DNA from: Pelagimonas sp.
Lineage (GTDB): Bacteria; Pseudomonadota; Alphaproteobacteria; Rhodobacterales; Rhodobacteraceae
Reading direction: 5' to 3'
Length of the DNA stretch: 64,000 nt
Assembly (NCBI GenBank): GCA_025210345.1
Contig: JAOARX010000027.1
Span: forward strand, 1-64,000
Both the position numbers and the translations under genes were made by a program. Position 1 is the first letter of the stretch. Each line of letters opens with the position of its first letter. Positions 10,273-18,810 of the stretch are shown here, in pieces. Below the pieces are notes generated by a model that worked only from the letters and a program-made list of their open reading frames with translations, did no database searches and was not told where the DNA came from.

Positions 10273-11412
10273 ATGGCTGAAAAACGCAAACTCTTTGAAG
10301 AGGTCTCTGAGGCCAAGCCGCAGCAGACCGCGCCCGTGGGGGGCATGATTGATGCCGGCCAACAGGGCGCGCGGGGGCCCATCCGGATCTGGCTGATGGT
10401 GCTGTTTGCGCTGGTGGTCTGCATGATCCTTGTGGGTGGGCTGACCCGTTTGACCGACAGCGGGCTGTCCATCACCGAATGGAAACCCTTTTCCGGCGCG
10501 ATCCCCCCCATGGGCGCCGAGGCCTGGAACGAAGAGTTTCTGAAGTATCAGCAAACCGACGAATACAAACTGCAAAACAGCGGCATGTCCCTGGGGGAAT
10601 TCCAATACATCTTTTGGTGGGAATGGGGGCATCGGCAGCTTGGTCGTTTTGTCGGATTGGTCTGGGCCATCGGGTTCTTTGGGTTTCTGGCCGCCCGCAA
10701 AATCCCCGCAGGTTGGACACCGCGCCTGTTTGCCCTGGGCATTCTGGGTGGATCACAGGCCGGGGTTGGCTGGTTGATGGTGGCCAGCGGCCTGAAAGAA
10801 GACAAGGTCGACGTGGAATCCTATATGCTGGCGGCCCATCTGGGGCTGGCCTTTGTGATCTTGGGGTTCATCGCGTGGTATGTCTTTTTGATGGGCCGCG
10901 AAGAGCGTGACCTGATGCAGGCGCGCCGGTTGGGAGAGCCAAAGCTGTTTTCCATGTCCACCGGGCTGCTGCATCTGAGCTTTGTGCAGATCCTTTTGGG
11001 GGCCCTGGTCGCGGGCATCGACGCGGGGCGCAGTTTCAACGACTGGCCGCTGATGTCCGGTCAGATCTTTCCGCCCTATGCCTTTGATATCGAACCGATG
11101 TGGCGGAACTTTTTTGAAAACGCCGGGCTTACGCAGTTCCTGCACCGCATGGTGGGTTATCTGCTGCTGGCCTTTGCGGTGGTGGTCTGGCTGCGCGCGC
11201 GCAAATCCGCCAAGGGCGACACGCGGTTCCGTTTTAACGCTGTGATGGCGATGGTGTTGGTACAGATGGTGCTGGGCATCGTCACCGTGCTGTATCTGGC
11301 GCCTTTGCATATCGCGATCCTGCACCAGCTGGGGGCGATCATCACCTGGGTCCTGATCCTGCGCGCACGTTTCGCCGCCCAATACCCGCTTGCTCATTCT
11401 ATCAGAGGATAA
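10273..11412 (+). CDS. ctaA: Heme A synthase (CtaA/COX15)
   Basis: 379 aa from the ATG at 10273, which has GGAG upstream; earlier in-frame starts lack this. It hydroxylates the C8 methyl of heme O to make heme A for aa3-type cytochrome oxidase. Eight hydrophobic segments are apparent. Conserved family stretches are LVGGLTRLTDSGLSITEWKP, FWWEWGHRQLGR, and FLHRMVGYLL, carrying heme-ligand histidines, with a last histidine in PLHIAILHQLGA. This is the proteobacterial/mitochondrial COX15 type, which lacks the Bacillus cysteine pairs. Integral inner-membrane protein. No cox genes are in the window. Confidence 0.96.
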   Translation: MAEKRKLFEEVSEAKPQQTAPVGGMIDAGQQGARGPIRIWLMVLFALVVCMILVGGLTRLTDSGLSITEWKPFSGAIPPMGAEAWNEEFLKYQQTDEYKLQNSGMSLGEFQYIFWWEWGHRQLGRFVGLVWAIGFFGFLAARKIPAGWTPRLFALGILGGSQAGVGWLMVASGLKEDKVDVESYMLAAHLGLAFVILGFIAWYVFLMGREERDLMQARRLGEPKLFSMSTGLLHLSFVQILLGALVAGIDAGRSFNDWPLMSGQIFPPYAFDIEPMWRNFFENAGLTQFLHRMVGYLLLAFAVVVWLRARKSAKGDTRFRFNAVMAMVLVQMVLGIVTVLYLAPLHIAILHQLGAIITWVLILRARFAAQYPLAHSIRG

Positions 11413-11419
11413 ACACCAC

Positions 11420-12895
11420 ATGACAGCATTTCAGGACCTCTGCGCGCATCAGCGCAAGGTGGTGGCCCTTGGCCAGATTTCGGGGCGCTTGGGCTGGGAT
11501 CAGGAAACCAGCATGCCCGGCGGCGCCGGCGCGCAACGCGGTGAAGAATTCGCCGCGATCGAAGCGGTGCTGCATCAGCTGCGCACGGACCCCAAGGTGG
11601 GGGACTGGTTGTCACAGATCGACCCCGCCAGCCTGTCGGAGGTGGACCAATCGCATCTGCGTTTGATCCGGCGCAGTTATGATCGCAACAAAAAGCTTCC
11701 TGAACGTCTGGCGTCTGAGTTGGCGCAGGCCACCAGCACCGCCCACGCGGCCTGGGCCGCAGCGCGAAAAGCGGATGATTTCAAAGCTTTCGCCCCGGTT
11801 CTTGAGGGCATTTTGGCGCTCAAACGCGAAGAGGCCGCGGCCCTGGCGGATGGGGACGATCTTTATGATGCGTTGCTGGATGACTATGAACCCGAGGCCA
11901 AGGCCGCCGATCTGGCAGCCATGTTTGAAGCTTTGCGGCCCGGATTGGTATCGCTGCGCCAGGCGGTGCTGGACCAGCCCGCCAAAGCCGGTGTCAGCGG
12001 CGCATTCCCCGAAGCGCAGCAGATGGAACTTGCGCTGAAGGTGGCGCAGATCTTTGGCTATGATCTGAACCGCGGGCGGCTGGACAAAGCGGTGCACCCG
12101 TTTAGCTCGGGCAGCGGCAATGACGTGCGCATCACCACCCGGACCGAAGAGACGGACCCGTTCAACTGCCTGTACTCAACCATCCATGAAACCGGCCATG
12201 CCTGCTATGAACAAAACATCGACCAGGCCTATTTGCTGACGCCCCTGGGCAGCGGTGTGTCGATGGGGGTGCATGAAAGCCAAAGCCGGATTTACGAGAA
12301 CCAGATCGGGCGGTCACGGGCGTTTACGGGGTGGCTGTTTGGTCAGATGCGCGACACCTTTGGCGATTTTGGCATCTCCAATGAAGAGGCGTTTTACGCG
12401 GCGGTGAATTCGGTCCGCAATGGGTTTATCCGCACCGAAGCAGACGAGCTGCAGTATAACCTGCACGTCATGTTGCGGTTTGACCTTGAGCGCGCATTGA
12501 TTGCCGGGGACTTGGCGGTAAACGACCTTGAATGTGCGTGGAATGACCGGTTTCAGGCCGATTTTGGCTTTGCGGTCGATCGGGCGTCACATGGGGTTCT
12601 TCAGGATGTGCATTGGTCGGCGGGTCTGTTTGGCTATTTCCCAACCTACAGCCTGGGCAATGTCTATGCGGGCTGCCTGAATGCGGCCCTGCGCCGGGAT
12701 GTGCCTGATCTGGATGCGGATCTGGCCCGCGGGGACACCAGCGCGGCGACCGCCTGGCTGACCGACAAAATCCACCAGCATGGCAGCCGCTATGCGCCGC
12801 GCCAAGTGATCGAAATGGCCTGTGGTGAGCCCCCAAGTGAGGCCCCCTTGATGGCCTATCTGAATGAGAAATTCAGCGACCTGTACGATCTGTAA
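11420..12895 (+). CDS. Carboxypeptidase M32 (Taq family)
   Basis: 491 aa from the ATG at 11420, 7 bp after the ctaA stop; an in-frame start at 11390 would overlap ctaA. It is a metallocarboxypeptidase of family M32. The zinc motif HETGH lies at residues 256-260, with HESQSRIYENQ downstream carrying the third ligand. No signal peptide, so cytosolic. It probably shares transcription with ctaA because of the tight spacing. A terminator follows at 12918-12948. Confidence 0.95.
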   Translation: MTAFQDLCAHQRKVVALGQISGRLGWDQETSMPGGAGAQRGEEFAAIEAVLHQLRTDPKVGDWLSQIDPASLSEVDQSHLRLIRRSYDRNKKLPERLASELAQATSTAHAAWAAARKADDFKAFAPVLEGILALKREEAAALADGDDLYDALLDDYEPEAKAADLAAMFEALRPGLVSLRQAVLDQPAKAGVSGAFPEAQQMELALKVAQIFGYDLNRGRLDKAVHPFSSGSGNDVRITTRTEETDPFNCLYSTIHETGHACYEQNIDQAYLLTPLGSGVSMGVHESQSRIYENQIGRSRAFTGWLFGQMRDTFGDFGISNEEAFYAAVNSVRNGFIRTEADELQYNLHVMLRFDLERALIAGDLAVNDLECAWNDRFQADFGFAVDRASHGVLQDVHWSAGLFGYFPTYSLGNVYAGCLNAALRRDVPDLDADLARGDTSAATAWLTDKIHQHGSRYAPRQVIEMACGEPPSEAPLMAYLNEKFSDLYDL

Positions 12896-12917
12896 TCAGA
12901 TCTGAAAGCTTCACGGC

Positions 12918-12950
12918 AAAGCGCCCCTCAGAGGATGTGGGGCGCTTTCT
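12918..12950. terminator. Bidirectional terminator between convergent genes
   Basis: A perfect 10-bp stem (12918-12927 with 12939-12948) and an 11-nt loop. A-run on the left and T-run on the right mean it can end both the M32 carboxypeptidase transcript and the opposing small gene at 12968-13318. Confidence 0.8.
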
Positions 12951-12967
12951 CAGTTCAAATACGTCAT

Positions 12968-13318
12968 TTACAAAAGCGCGACGCGTTCCGCCTGTTCCGG
13001 ATCCGGGAAGGGACGATACAGGCCAAAATCCGCGTTCAAGATCTGCTCATGCACCGCGCGGTACAGCTCTTCCACGTCGTGGTCGCGCTTGGCCGTCAGG
13101 CGAAAGGCCTGGTCAAGTTGCGCGAGATCCTTGACCTCGATCATCAGGATAAAATCGCGATAGTTCGAGGACGTCAGATTCAGTTTGCGGCGGAAAAAGC
13201 GCCAAGATTGGATCACACCGCCTGTTTGCAGAAATCCCATCCAGGCCTCAAGCGCCTGCGAAAACTGCAAGGCCTTGGCGTCATTTTTGATATCGAAGGT
13301 AACGTGATACAAATCCAT
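12968..13318 (-). CDS. Conserved hypothetical small protein
   Basis: 116 aa. I do not recognise a characterised family; a Rhodobacterales-type conserved small protein is the best description. It is soluble, starts MDLYHVTFDIKNDAKALQF, and looks like a ferredoxin-like alpha/beta fold: beta strand, helix, then WRFFRRKLNL and RDFILMIEVKDLAQLDQAF, reminiscent of small dimeric alpha/beta-barrel proteins. There is no signal peptide. It lies alone between the terminator and gyrA, on the same strand as gyrA and 102 bp from its stop. Confidence 0.75.
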   Translation of the reverse strand: MDLYHVTFDIKNDAKALQFSQALEAWMGFLQTGGVIQSWRFFRRKLNLTSSNYRDFILMIEVKDLAQLDQAFRLTAKRDHDVEELYRAVHEQILNADFGLYRPFPDPEQAERVALL

Positions 13319-13420
13319 CCGGGCGATCCTGCTGTGGTGAAACCCTGCACAGGGTCGCGCGGATGGATTGATTTGAGGTTAACGCGCGCCAAGCCCCAAA
13401 AGACCCCGCGCGCGTTGGAT

Positions 13421-16150
13421 TTATTCGGTCTCGCCGTCTTCGTCTTCGCCCTGATCCGCGATCCAGGCCACCGAGACAACCGTTTCACCCTTGCCAGTGT
13501 TGAACACCTTGACGCCCCCGGCGCTGCGCGAGCGGAAGGAAATGCCATCCACCGGCACCCGGATTGATTGTCCGGTCGAGGTGGCCAGCATGATCTGATC
13601 CTCAAGGTCGACCGGGAATGAGGCGACGATTTCACCACCGCGCATGCTTTTTTCCCATGCGGTTACGCCCATGCCGCCACGGCCCCGGACCGGGTAATCG
13701 TGGCTTGAGGACAGTTTGCCCAGACCACCCGCCGTGATCGTCAACAGCAGGTTTTCAGCGGCGGACATTTCCGCATAGCGTTCCTGCGGCAGGGGGCTAT
13801 CGGCATTGCCGTCATCCTCGCCCACATCCTCATCAGCCACACCAGCCATGGCGCGGCGCATCTTGAGATAAGAGGCGCGTTCATCGCTGGTGGCGTCAAA
13901 GTGACGGATCACCGACATCGAAACAACTTCGTCATCACCGGACAGTTTCACCCCCCGCACGCCGGTCGAATTGCGCGAATTGAACACGCGCACATCGGTC
14001 ACCGGAAAGCGGATCGCGCGGCCGGAGTTTGTGACCAGCATCACATCGTCTTGTTCCGAACAGATACGCGCATCAATCAAACGGGTGTTTTCGTCGTCCC
14101 CTTCGAATTTCATGGCGATCTTGCCGTTTGACTTCACATTGGTGAAATCCGACAGGCGGTTGCGCCGGACAGAGCCCTTGGAGGTGCCAAAGACGATCTG
14201 AAGATCGCTCCATTCCTCTTCGTCGCGGTCCACGGGCATGATGGCCGCCACCGAAACCCCGGTCGGAATCGGCAGGATATTGACGATGGCCTTGCCCTTG
14301 GCGGTGCGCCCCCCCAGCGGCAGGCGCCATGTTTTCAGCTTATAGGCCATCCCGTCGGTGGTGAAGAACAACAGCTGCGTATGAGTATTGGCGACAAACA
14401 GGGTGGTGACCACGTCATCATCCTTGGTCGCCATGCCGGAAATGCCTTTGCCCCCGCGTTTCTGGGCGCGGAAATCGGCAAGGGCGGTGCGCTTGATATA
14501 GCCGGACTGGGTGACGGTGACGACCATGTCTTCGCGTTCGATCAGATCTTCGTCGTCCATGTCGCCCGCCCACTCGATGATCTGAGTGCGCCGCGGCACG
14601 GCAAAGTCGTTTTTGACCTGCGCCATCTCGTCCGAGATGATCCCCATGATGCGTTCGCGAGAGGACAGAATTTCAAGGTATTCCTTGATCTTACCTGCCA
14701 GTTCTTCAAGTTCGTCGGTCACTTCCTTGACGCCGATCTGGGTCAGGCGTTGCAGGCGCAGTTCAAGGATTGCCCGGGCCTGGGTTTCAGACAGGTTATA
14801 GGTTCCGTCTTCATTGGCCGTATGCGTCGGATCGTCGATCAGCCTGATGAAGGGCAGGATTTCCTGCGCGGGCCAGCGGCGCTCCATGAGTTTGACCCGC
14901 GCTTCGGCGGCGTCGGCCGAGGCACGAATGGTGGCCACCACCTCATCGACGTTGGACACAGCCACGGCCAGACCACACAGGATATGGCTGCGTTCACGGG
15001 CTTTGCGCAACAGATGCGCGGTGCGGCGGGCGACCACCTCTTCGCGGAAGTCGATGAAGGCCGTCAGGAAGGCGCGCAGGGTCAATTGTTCCGGGCGCCC
15101 CCCGTTCAGCGCCAGCATGTTACAGCCAAAGCTGACCTGCATCGGCGTAAAGCGGAAAAGCTGGTTCAGAACCACCTCGGCGGTGGCGTCGCGCTTGAGC
15201 TCGACAACGACCCGCACGCCATCGCGGTCAGATTCATCCTGAACGTGGGCAATGCCCTCGATCTTTTTGTCACGCGCCGCTTCGGCGATGCGCTCGATCA
15301 TGGTTGCCTTGTTCACTTGATAAGGAATCTCATCAATAACAATGGCGTAGCGGTCTTTCCTAATCTCTTCGACGCGGGTTTTCGCCCGAATGACAACGCT
15401 GCCGCGCCCTTCGGTATAGGCCTTGCGCGCGCCGGTCCGGCCCATGATTACGCCGCCCGTGGGGAAATCCGGGGCAGGCACGTAGTCAATCAACTGCTCT
15501 GAGGACAGATCCGGGTTTTCAATCAGCGCCTGCGCCGCGTCGATCACTTCGCCCAGGTTATGGGGCGGGATGCGGGTTGCCATACCGACGGCGATGCCTT
15601 CGGACCCGTTGACAAGAACGTTGGGATAGCGCGCGGGCAGTACCGTGGGTTCCCGTTCCTTCCCGTCATAGTTATCTTGAAAATCAACGGTTTCCTTGTC
15701 GATATCGGTCAGCAAAGCCAGCGCAGATTTGGCCAGACGCGCTTCGGTATAGCGCATGGCCGCAGGGCTGTCGCCATCCATGGAGCCAAAGTTGCCCTGA
15801 CCGTCGATCAGCGGCAGCGACATCGAAAAATCCTGCGCCATGCGAACCAGCGCATCATAGATCGCGCTGTCGCCGTGGGGGTGATAGTTGCCCATCACTT
15901 CGCCAACGGGTTTCGCGGATTTGCGATAGGACTTGTCCGGAGTGTACCCACCGTCATACATCGCGTATAGAATCCGGCGGTGAACGGGTTTCAGGCCGTC
16001 GCGCACATCGGGGATGGCGCGCGATACGATCACGCTCATCGCGTAGTCGAGATAGCTCGACTTCATCTCATTTTCGATAGAGATCGACGGCCCGTGGTGC
16101 GGCGCCATGGTTTTCTCTTCGTTTTCAGGGGTTTCCGGCGTGTCGCTCAC
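13421..16150 (-). CDS. gyrA: DNA gyrase subunit A
   Basis: 909 aa, catalytic subunit of the gyrase that introduces negative supercoils. The catalytic tyrosine is Tyr134 in [10 protein letters not shown]. The quinolone-resistance region is [17 protein letters not shown], with Ser95 and Asp99 at the positions where resistance changes usually occur, so it is wild-type-like. The GyrA-box QKRGGKG follows in the C-terminal beta-pinwheel. An acidic stretch near residues 745-765 ([13 protein letters not shown]) is inserted between blades. A plausible promoter lies upstream at 16193-16220. Confidence 0.98.
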   Translation of the reverse strand: MSDTPETPENEEKTMAPHHGPSISIENEMKSSYLDYAMSVIVSRAIPDVRDGLKPVHRRILYAMYDGGYTPDKSYRKSAKPVGEVMGNYHPHGDSAIYDALVRMAQDFSMSLPLIDGQGNFGSMDGDSPAAMRYTEARLAKSALALLTDIDKETVDFQDNYDGKEREPTVLPARYPNVLVNGSEGIAVGMATRIPPHNLGEVIDAAQALIENPDLSSEQLIDYVPAPDFPTGGVIMGRTGARKAYTEGRGSVVIRAKTRVEEIRKDRYAIVIDEIPYQVNKATMIERIAEAARDKKIEGIAHVQDESDRDGVRVVVELKRDATAEVVLNQLFRFTPMQVSFGCNMLALNGGRPEQLTLRAFLTAFIDFREEVVARRTAHLLRKARERSHILCGLAVAVSNVDEVVATIRASADAAEARVKLMERRWPAQEILPFIRLIDDPTHTANEDGTYNLSETQARAILELRLQRLTQIGVKEVTDELEELAGKIKEYLEILSSRERIMGIISDEMAQVKNDFAVPRRTQIIEWAGDMDDEDLIEREDMVVTVTQSGYIKRTALADFRAQKRGGKGISGMATKDDDVVTTLFVANTHTQLLFFTTDGMAYKLKTWRLPLGGRTAKGKAIVNILPIPTGVSVAAIMPVDRDEEEWSDLQIVFGTSKGSVRRNRLSDFTNVKSNGKIAMKFEGDDENTRLIDARICSEQDDVMLVTNSGRAIRFPVTDVRVFNSRNSTGVRGVKLSGDDEVVSMSVIRHFDATSDERASYLKMRRAMAGVADEDVGEDDGNADSPLPQERYAEMSAAENLLLTITAGGLGKLSSSHDYPVRGRGGMGVTAWEKSMRGGEIVASFPVDLEDQIMLATSTGQSIRVPVDGISFRSRSAGGVKVFNTGKGETVVSVAWIADQGEDEDGETE

Positions 16151-16192
16151 GTTGATCGCTCGTCCGTAGTTGGGCCATATTTAGTTGGCCCG

Positions 16193-16220
16193 AGTATATC
16201 AGAGGCAACGTCTGGTGCAA
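16193..16220 (-). promoter_or_regulatory. Candidate sigma-70 promoter for gyrA
   Basis: On the minus strand, TTGCAC (16215-16220) and TATACT (16193-16198) are 16 bp apart. The predicted start point, near 16186, falls inside an inverted repeat GGGCCA/TGGCCC (16172-16177 and 16186-16191), which could be an operator. Confidence 0.5.
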
Positions 16221-16329
16221 TGGCTCATGCCGGATCACGGGCAAAATATATGTCGGAAATGTAAAATGCAGCGCCTTGAAAATGCACCGATTTCTGCGCA
16301 CGAGAGAGCCCGTGCGCAGAGGGGATACG

Positions 16330-16884
16330 TCAGGGCAGGATGCGGGTGTATTTGACGCCCTCAAGCGTCGCGCCCACATGCAGGCCGGACTGGCCAAACA
16401 CGATCGCAATGATCGGTGCCAGCGAGGTGGTGGTTTCCGCACCAAGCGTCTCACCCCCAGTGGGCACCGCGTATTCGATGTTCGCGCCAGCAGCAAAGCC
16501 GGGAGAGCGGCGGAAGGTGCTCAGGGCGGCCTCGGTCATGAAGAACAACACATGCGCGTATTGCTGGGCGCCGATTTGCAGACCGGTGCTGGCCTTGGCG
16601 ACGGAATAATAGTCGACGGTTGCTCCGCCAACGCGCAGCGCACCGCGCCCATAGGCGCCGCCGAACCCGATGCCGGCCTCGGTCACCAGCGGCATGACAA
16701 GCATGCCGACGGATTTCGCCGCAAGCCCCTGCGTGGCCGGATAATCCGCATAAAGTTTCGCCAAGGTGGTATTCACGCGGGCTTCGATCCGCGCGGGGCC
16801 GTTGCCACCCACACCATTGCCGCAGGCCCCCAAAACGGTCGCCGCACCCAGCCCAAAGGCCATGTTTCGTCTGCTGATATTCAT
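16330..16884 (-). CDS. YSC84/SYLF-domain lipoprotein
   Basis: 184 aa from the ATG at 16884; the longer open frame upstream lacks a credible start. The N terminus MNISRRNMAFGLGAATVLGAC has a twin-arginine-like start and a lipobox (VLGAC), so this is probably an exported lipoprotein. The rest matches the SYLF/YSC84 pattern: GLAAKSVGMLVMPLVTEAGIGFGG, GATVDYYSVAKASTGLQIG, and GANIEYAV. SYLF domains bind lipids in eukaryotes; the bacterial role is unclear. It lies between gyrA and hemB on the same strand. Confidence 0.85.
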   Translation of the reverse strand: MNISRRNMAFGLGAATVLGACGNGVGGNGPARIEARVNTTLAKLYADYPATQGLAAKSVGMLVMPLVTEAGIGFGGAYGRGALRVGGATVDYYSVAKASTGLQIGAQQYAHVLFFMTEAALSTFRRSPGFAAGANIEYAVPTGGETLGAETTTSLAPIIAIVFGQSGLHVGATLEGVKYTRILP

Positions 16885-17020
16885 GTGTTTGCTCGCATTT
16901 GCCAGTGCCTGATATCCGGCTGTCTCGCCGGTTGGGGCCCTTATACATGCGTTGCCCGAGGATGTCACGCGGCCAAACCCTGGCCACGCGGCAAAGCGCC
17001 GATCCCCCGGATCAGACGAT

Positions 17021-18019
17021 TCAGCCGTTTAGAATTTTCGCAGCCGCAGGGGCGAAATAGGTGAGGATTCCGTCGCAACCCGCACGTTTGAAACACAAAA
17101 GGCTTTCCATCATCGCGCGCTCACCGTCCAGCCAGCCGCGCTCAGACGCGCCCGCCAGCATCGCGTATTCACCCGACACCTGATAGGCAAAGGTCGGGGC
17201 GCCGAACATGTCCTTGGCGCGCCGGCAAATATCCAGATAGGGCATGCCGGGTTTCACCATGACCATATCGGCGCCTTCGCGCAGATCACGTTCGATCAGG
17301 CGCATGGCTTCGTCGGAATTGCCCGGGTTCATCTGATAGCCCTTCTTGTCCCCGGTCAAAGCGCCCGATGCCCCAACCGCATCCCGAAACGGTCCATAAA
17401 ACGCCGACGCATATTTCGCCGAATAAGACAGGAGGGCGACGTTCGTGTGGCCTTCGGCTTCCAAGGCGCCGCGCAATGCGCCGATGCGCCCATCCATCAT
17501 GTCCGAGGGGCCGATGATATCTGACCCCGCGCGGGCCTGGCTGAGCGCCTGTTTGACCAGAGCTTCGACCGTGCGATCATTCACAACATAGCCGTCTTCG
17601 ACAAAGCCGTCGTGGCCATTGCTGTTATAGGGATCCAGCGCCACATCGGTCATGACCGCCATATCCGGAACCGCATCCTTGATCGCGCGGGTGGCGCGGT
17701 TTGATAGATTGTCCGGGTTCCAGGCTTCAGCGCAATCTTCGGTTTTCAAGGAGGGATCGGTGTAGGGGAACAGGCAGATGGCCGGAATGCCAAGCGCATG
17801 CGCATCTTTCGCGGCCTTCACCACCTGATCCACCGAAAGGCGGTTCACGCCGGGCATAGAGGAGATCGGCTCGACCACGTTTTCACCGTCCCGCACAAAG
17901 ACCGGCCAGATGAAATCAGCCGGGGTCAGCGTGTTTTCCTGCACCATGTCACGAAGCGCAGCCGACTTGCGCAAACGGCGCAGGCGGGTGGCGGGAAAAG
18001 CGGCTTGTGTCGGGCGCAT
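17021..18019 (-). CDS. hemB: Delta-aminolevulinic acid dehydratase (porphobilinogen synthase)
   Basis: 332 aa from the ATG at 18019, which gives the family N terminus MRPTQAAFPATRLRRLRKS. It condenses two 5-aminolevulinate molecules into porphobilinogen, the second common step of heme, bacteriochlorophyll and cobalamin synthesis. The two Schiff-base lysines are in KYASAFYGPF and VMVKPGMPYLD. The zinc-cysteine triad of zinc enzymes is absent: the region reads DVALDPYNSNGHDG, the Asp/Mg-type variant seen in Rhodobacterales. It is divergent from the membrane protein at 18199. hemA lies 13.7 kb away. Confidence 0.96.
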   Translation of the reverse strand: MRPTQAAFPATRLRRLRKSAALRDMVQENTLTPADFIWPVFVRDGENVVEPISSMPGVNRLSVDQVVKAAKDAHALGIPAICLFPYTDPSLKTEDCAEAWNPDNLSNRATRAIKDAVPDMAVMTDVALDPYNSNGHDGFVEDGYVVNDRTVEALVKQALSQARAGSDIIGPSDMMDGRIGALRGALEAEGHTNVALLSYSAKYASAFYGPFRDAVGASGALTGDKKGYQMNPGNSDEAMRLIERDLREGADMVMVKPGMPYLDICRRAKDMFGAPTFAYQVSGEYAMLAGASERGWLDGERAMMESLLCFKRAGCDGILTYFAPAAAKILNG

Positions 18020-18198
18020 CTGGGTCTCCGGCGGGCTGTTCAGGGCTGGACCTGTCATGCCTTGTGAGCGGCCAGTTGTCCAGATGTCGCCGCGCCGCGC
18101 GCAGGATTGTCTTTGGTCACGCGCGTCGCGTGCAATTGCCTCTGGGCATTCGACAAGCTGGGCTTTAGAACATGAAAAAATCACCAAGGGCAGATGGC

Positions 18199-18720
18199 AT
18201 GGATTGGTATAGCACTCTCTCAGAGATGATCGACATGCGGTCTTTTTCGAACCTTTGGTTCTGGATCGTGCTGACCGTGGTTTGGTCCTCGACCAGCCAT
18301 TGGGTCATGGGCGTGCCATACGATATGGTTGCGCGCGCGCGTTCCAAGGGCGGGCAGGCGGCGCAGGACCTAGAGGACCTGATCCGCATCAACACCAACC
18401 GTCTGCTGTTCATTGTCGAAGAATCCGGTTTATTGCTGTCGGGGTTCTTGTCTGCGGCGCTCACCGCAATGGTGCTTTTGGGGTTTGTTTATAAGATCGA
18501 ATTCGCGCAGGCACTGTTCCTGCTCAGCTTTCCGCTGACCCTGATTGGGATCCTAAGCGTGTTTACCGCAAGGCGCATCCGCGCGGGCGAGAACACCGGC
18601 GAAGCGCTTTGGGCCCGTTTGCGCATTCACCGCACCATCACCCAGTTCATTGGTATGGTGTCGATTTTCGTGACCGCCTTTTGGGGGATTGCCCAGAATG
18701 CCACGGCGACGGTGATTTAA
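18199..18720 (+). CDS. Conserved integral membrane protein (sometimes labelled 'component of SufBCD complex')
   Basis: 173 aa from the ATG at 18199, preceded by AAGGG; a start at 18172 is possible. About three or four hydrophobic segments are visible (WFWIVLTVVWSSTSHWV, GFLSAALTAMVLLGFVY, FLLSFPLTLIGILSVFT, FIGMVSIFVTAFWGI). Proteins of this kind are conserved in Rhodobacterales; from memory, databases carry the SufBCD label, but nothing in this sequence supports an iron-sulfur role and no suf gene is nearby. It is transcribed divergently from hemB and toward mfd, 90 bp away. Confidence 0.75.
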   Translation: MDWYSTLSEMIDMRSFSNLWFWIVLTVVWSSTSHWVMGVPYDMVARARSKGGQAAQDLEDLIRINTNRLLFIVEESGLLLSGFLSAALTAMVLLGFVYKIEFAQALFLLSFPLTLIGILSVFTARRIRAGENTGEALWARLRIHRTITQFIGMVSIFVTAFWGIAQNATATVI

Positions 18721-18810
18721 GAAACCCGTTCAACAGGCTGATCCAAAAAATAATTCCATGCGTACACTTGTTGGATTTCACAGTTCGCACCTTTGACCCA
18801 AGAGAGACCC

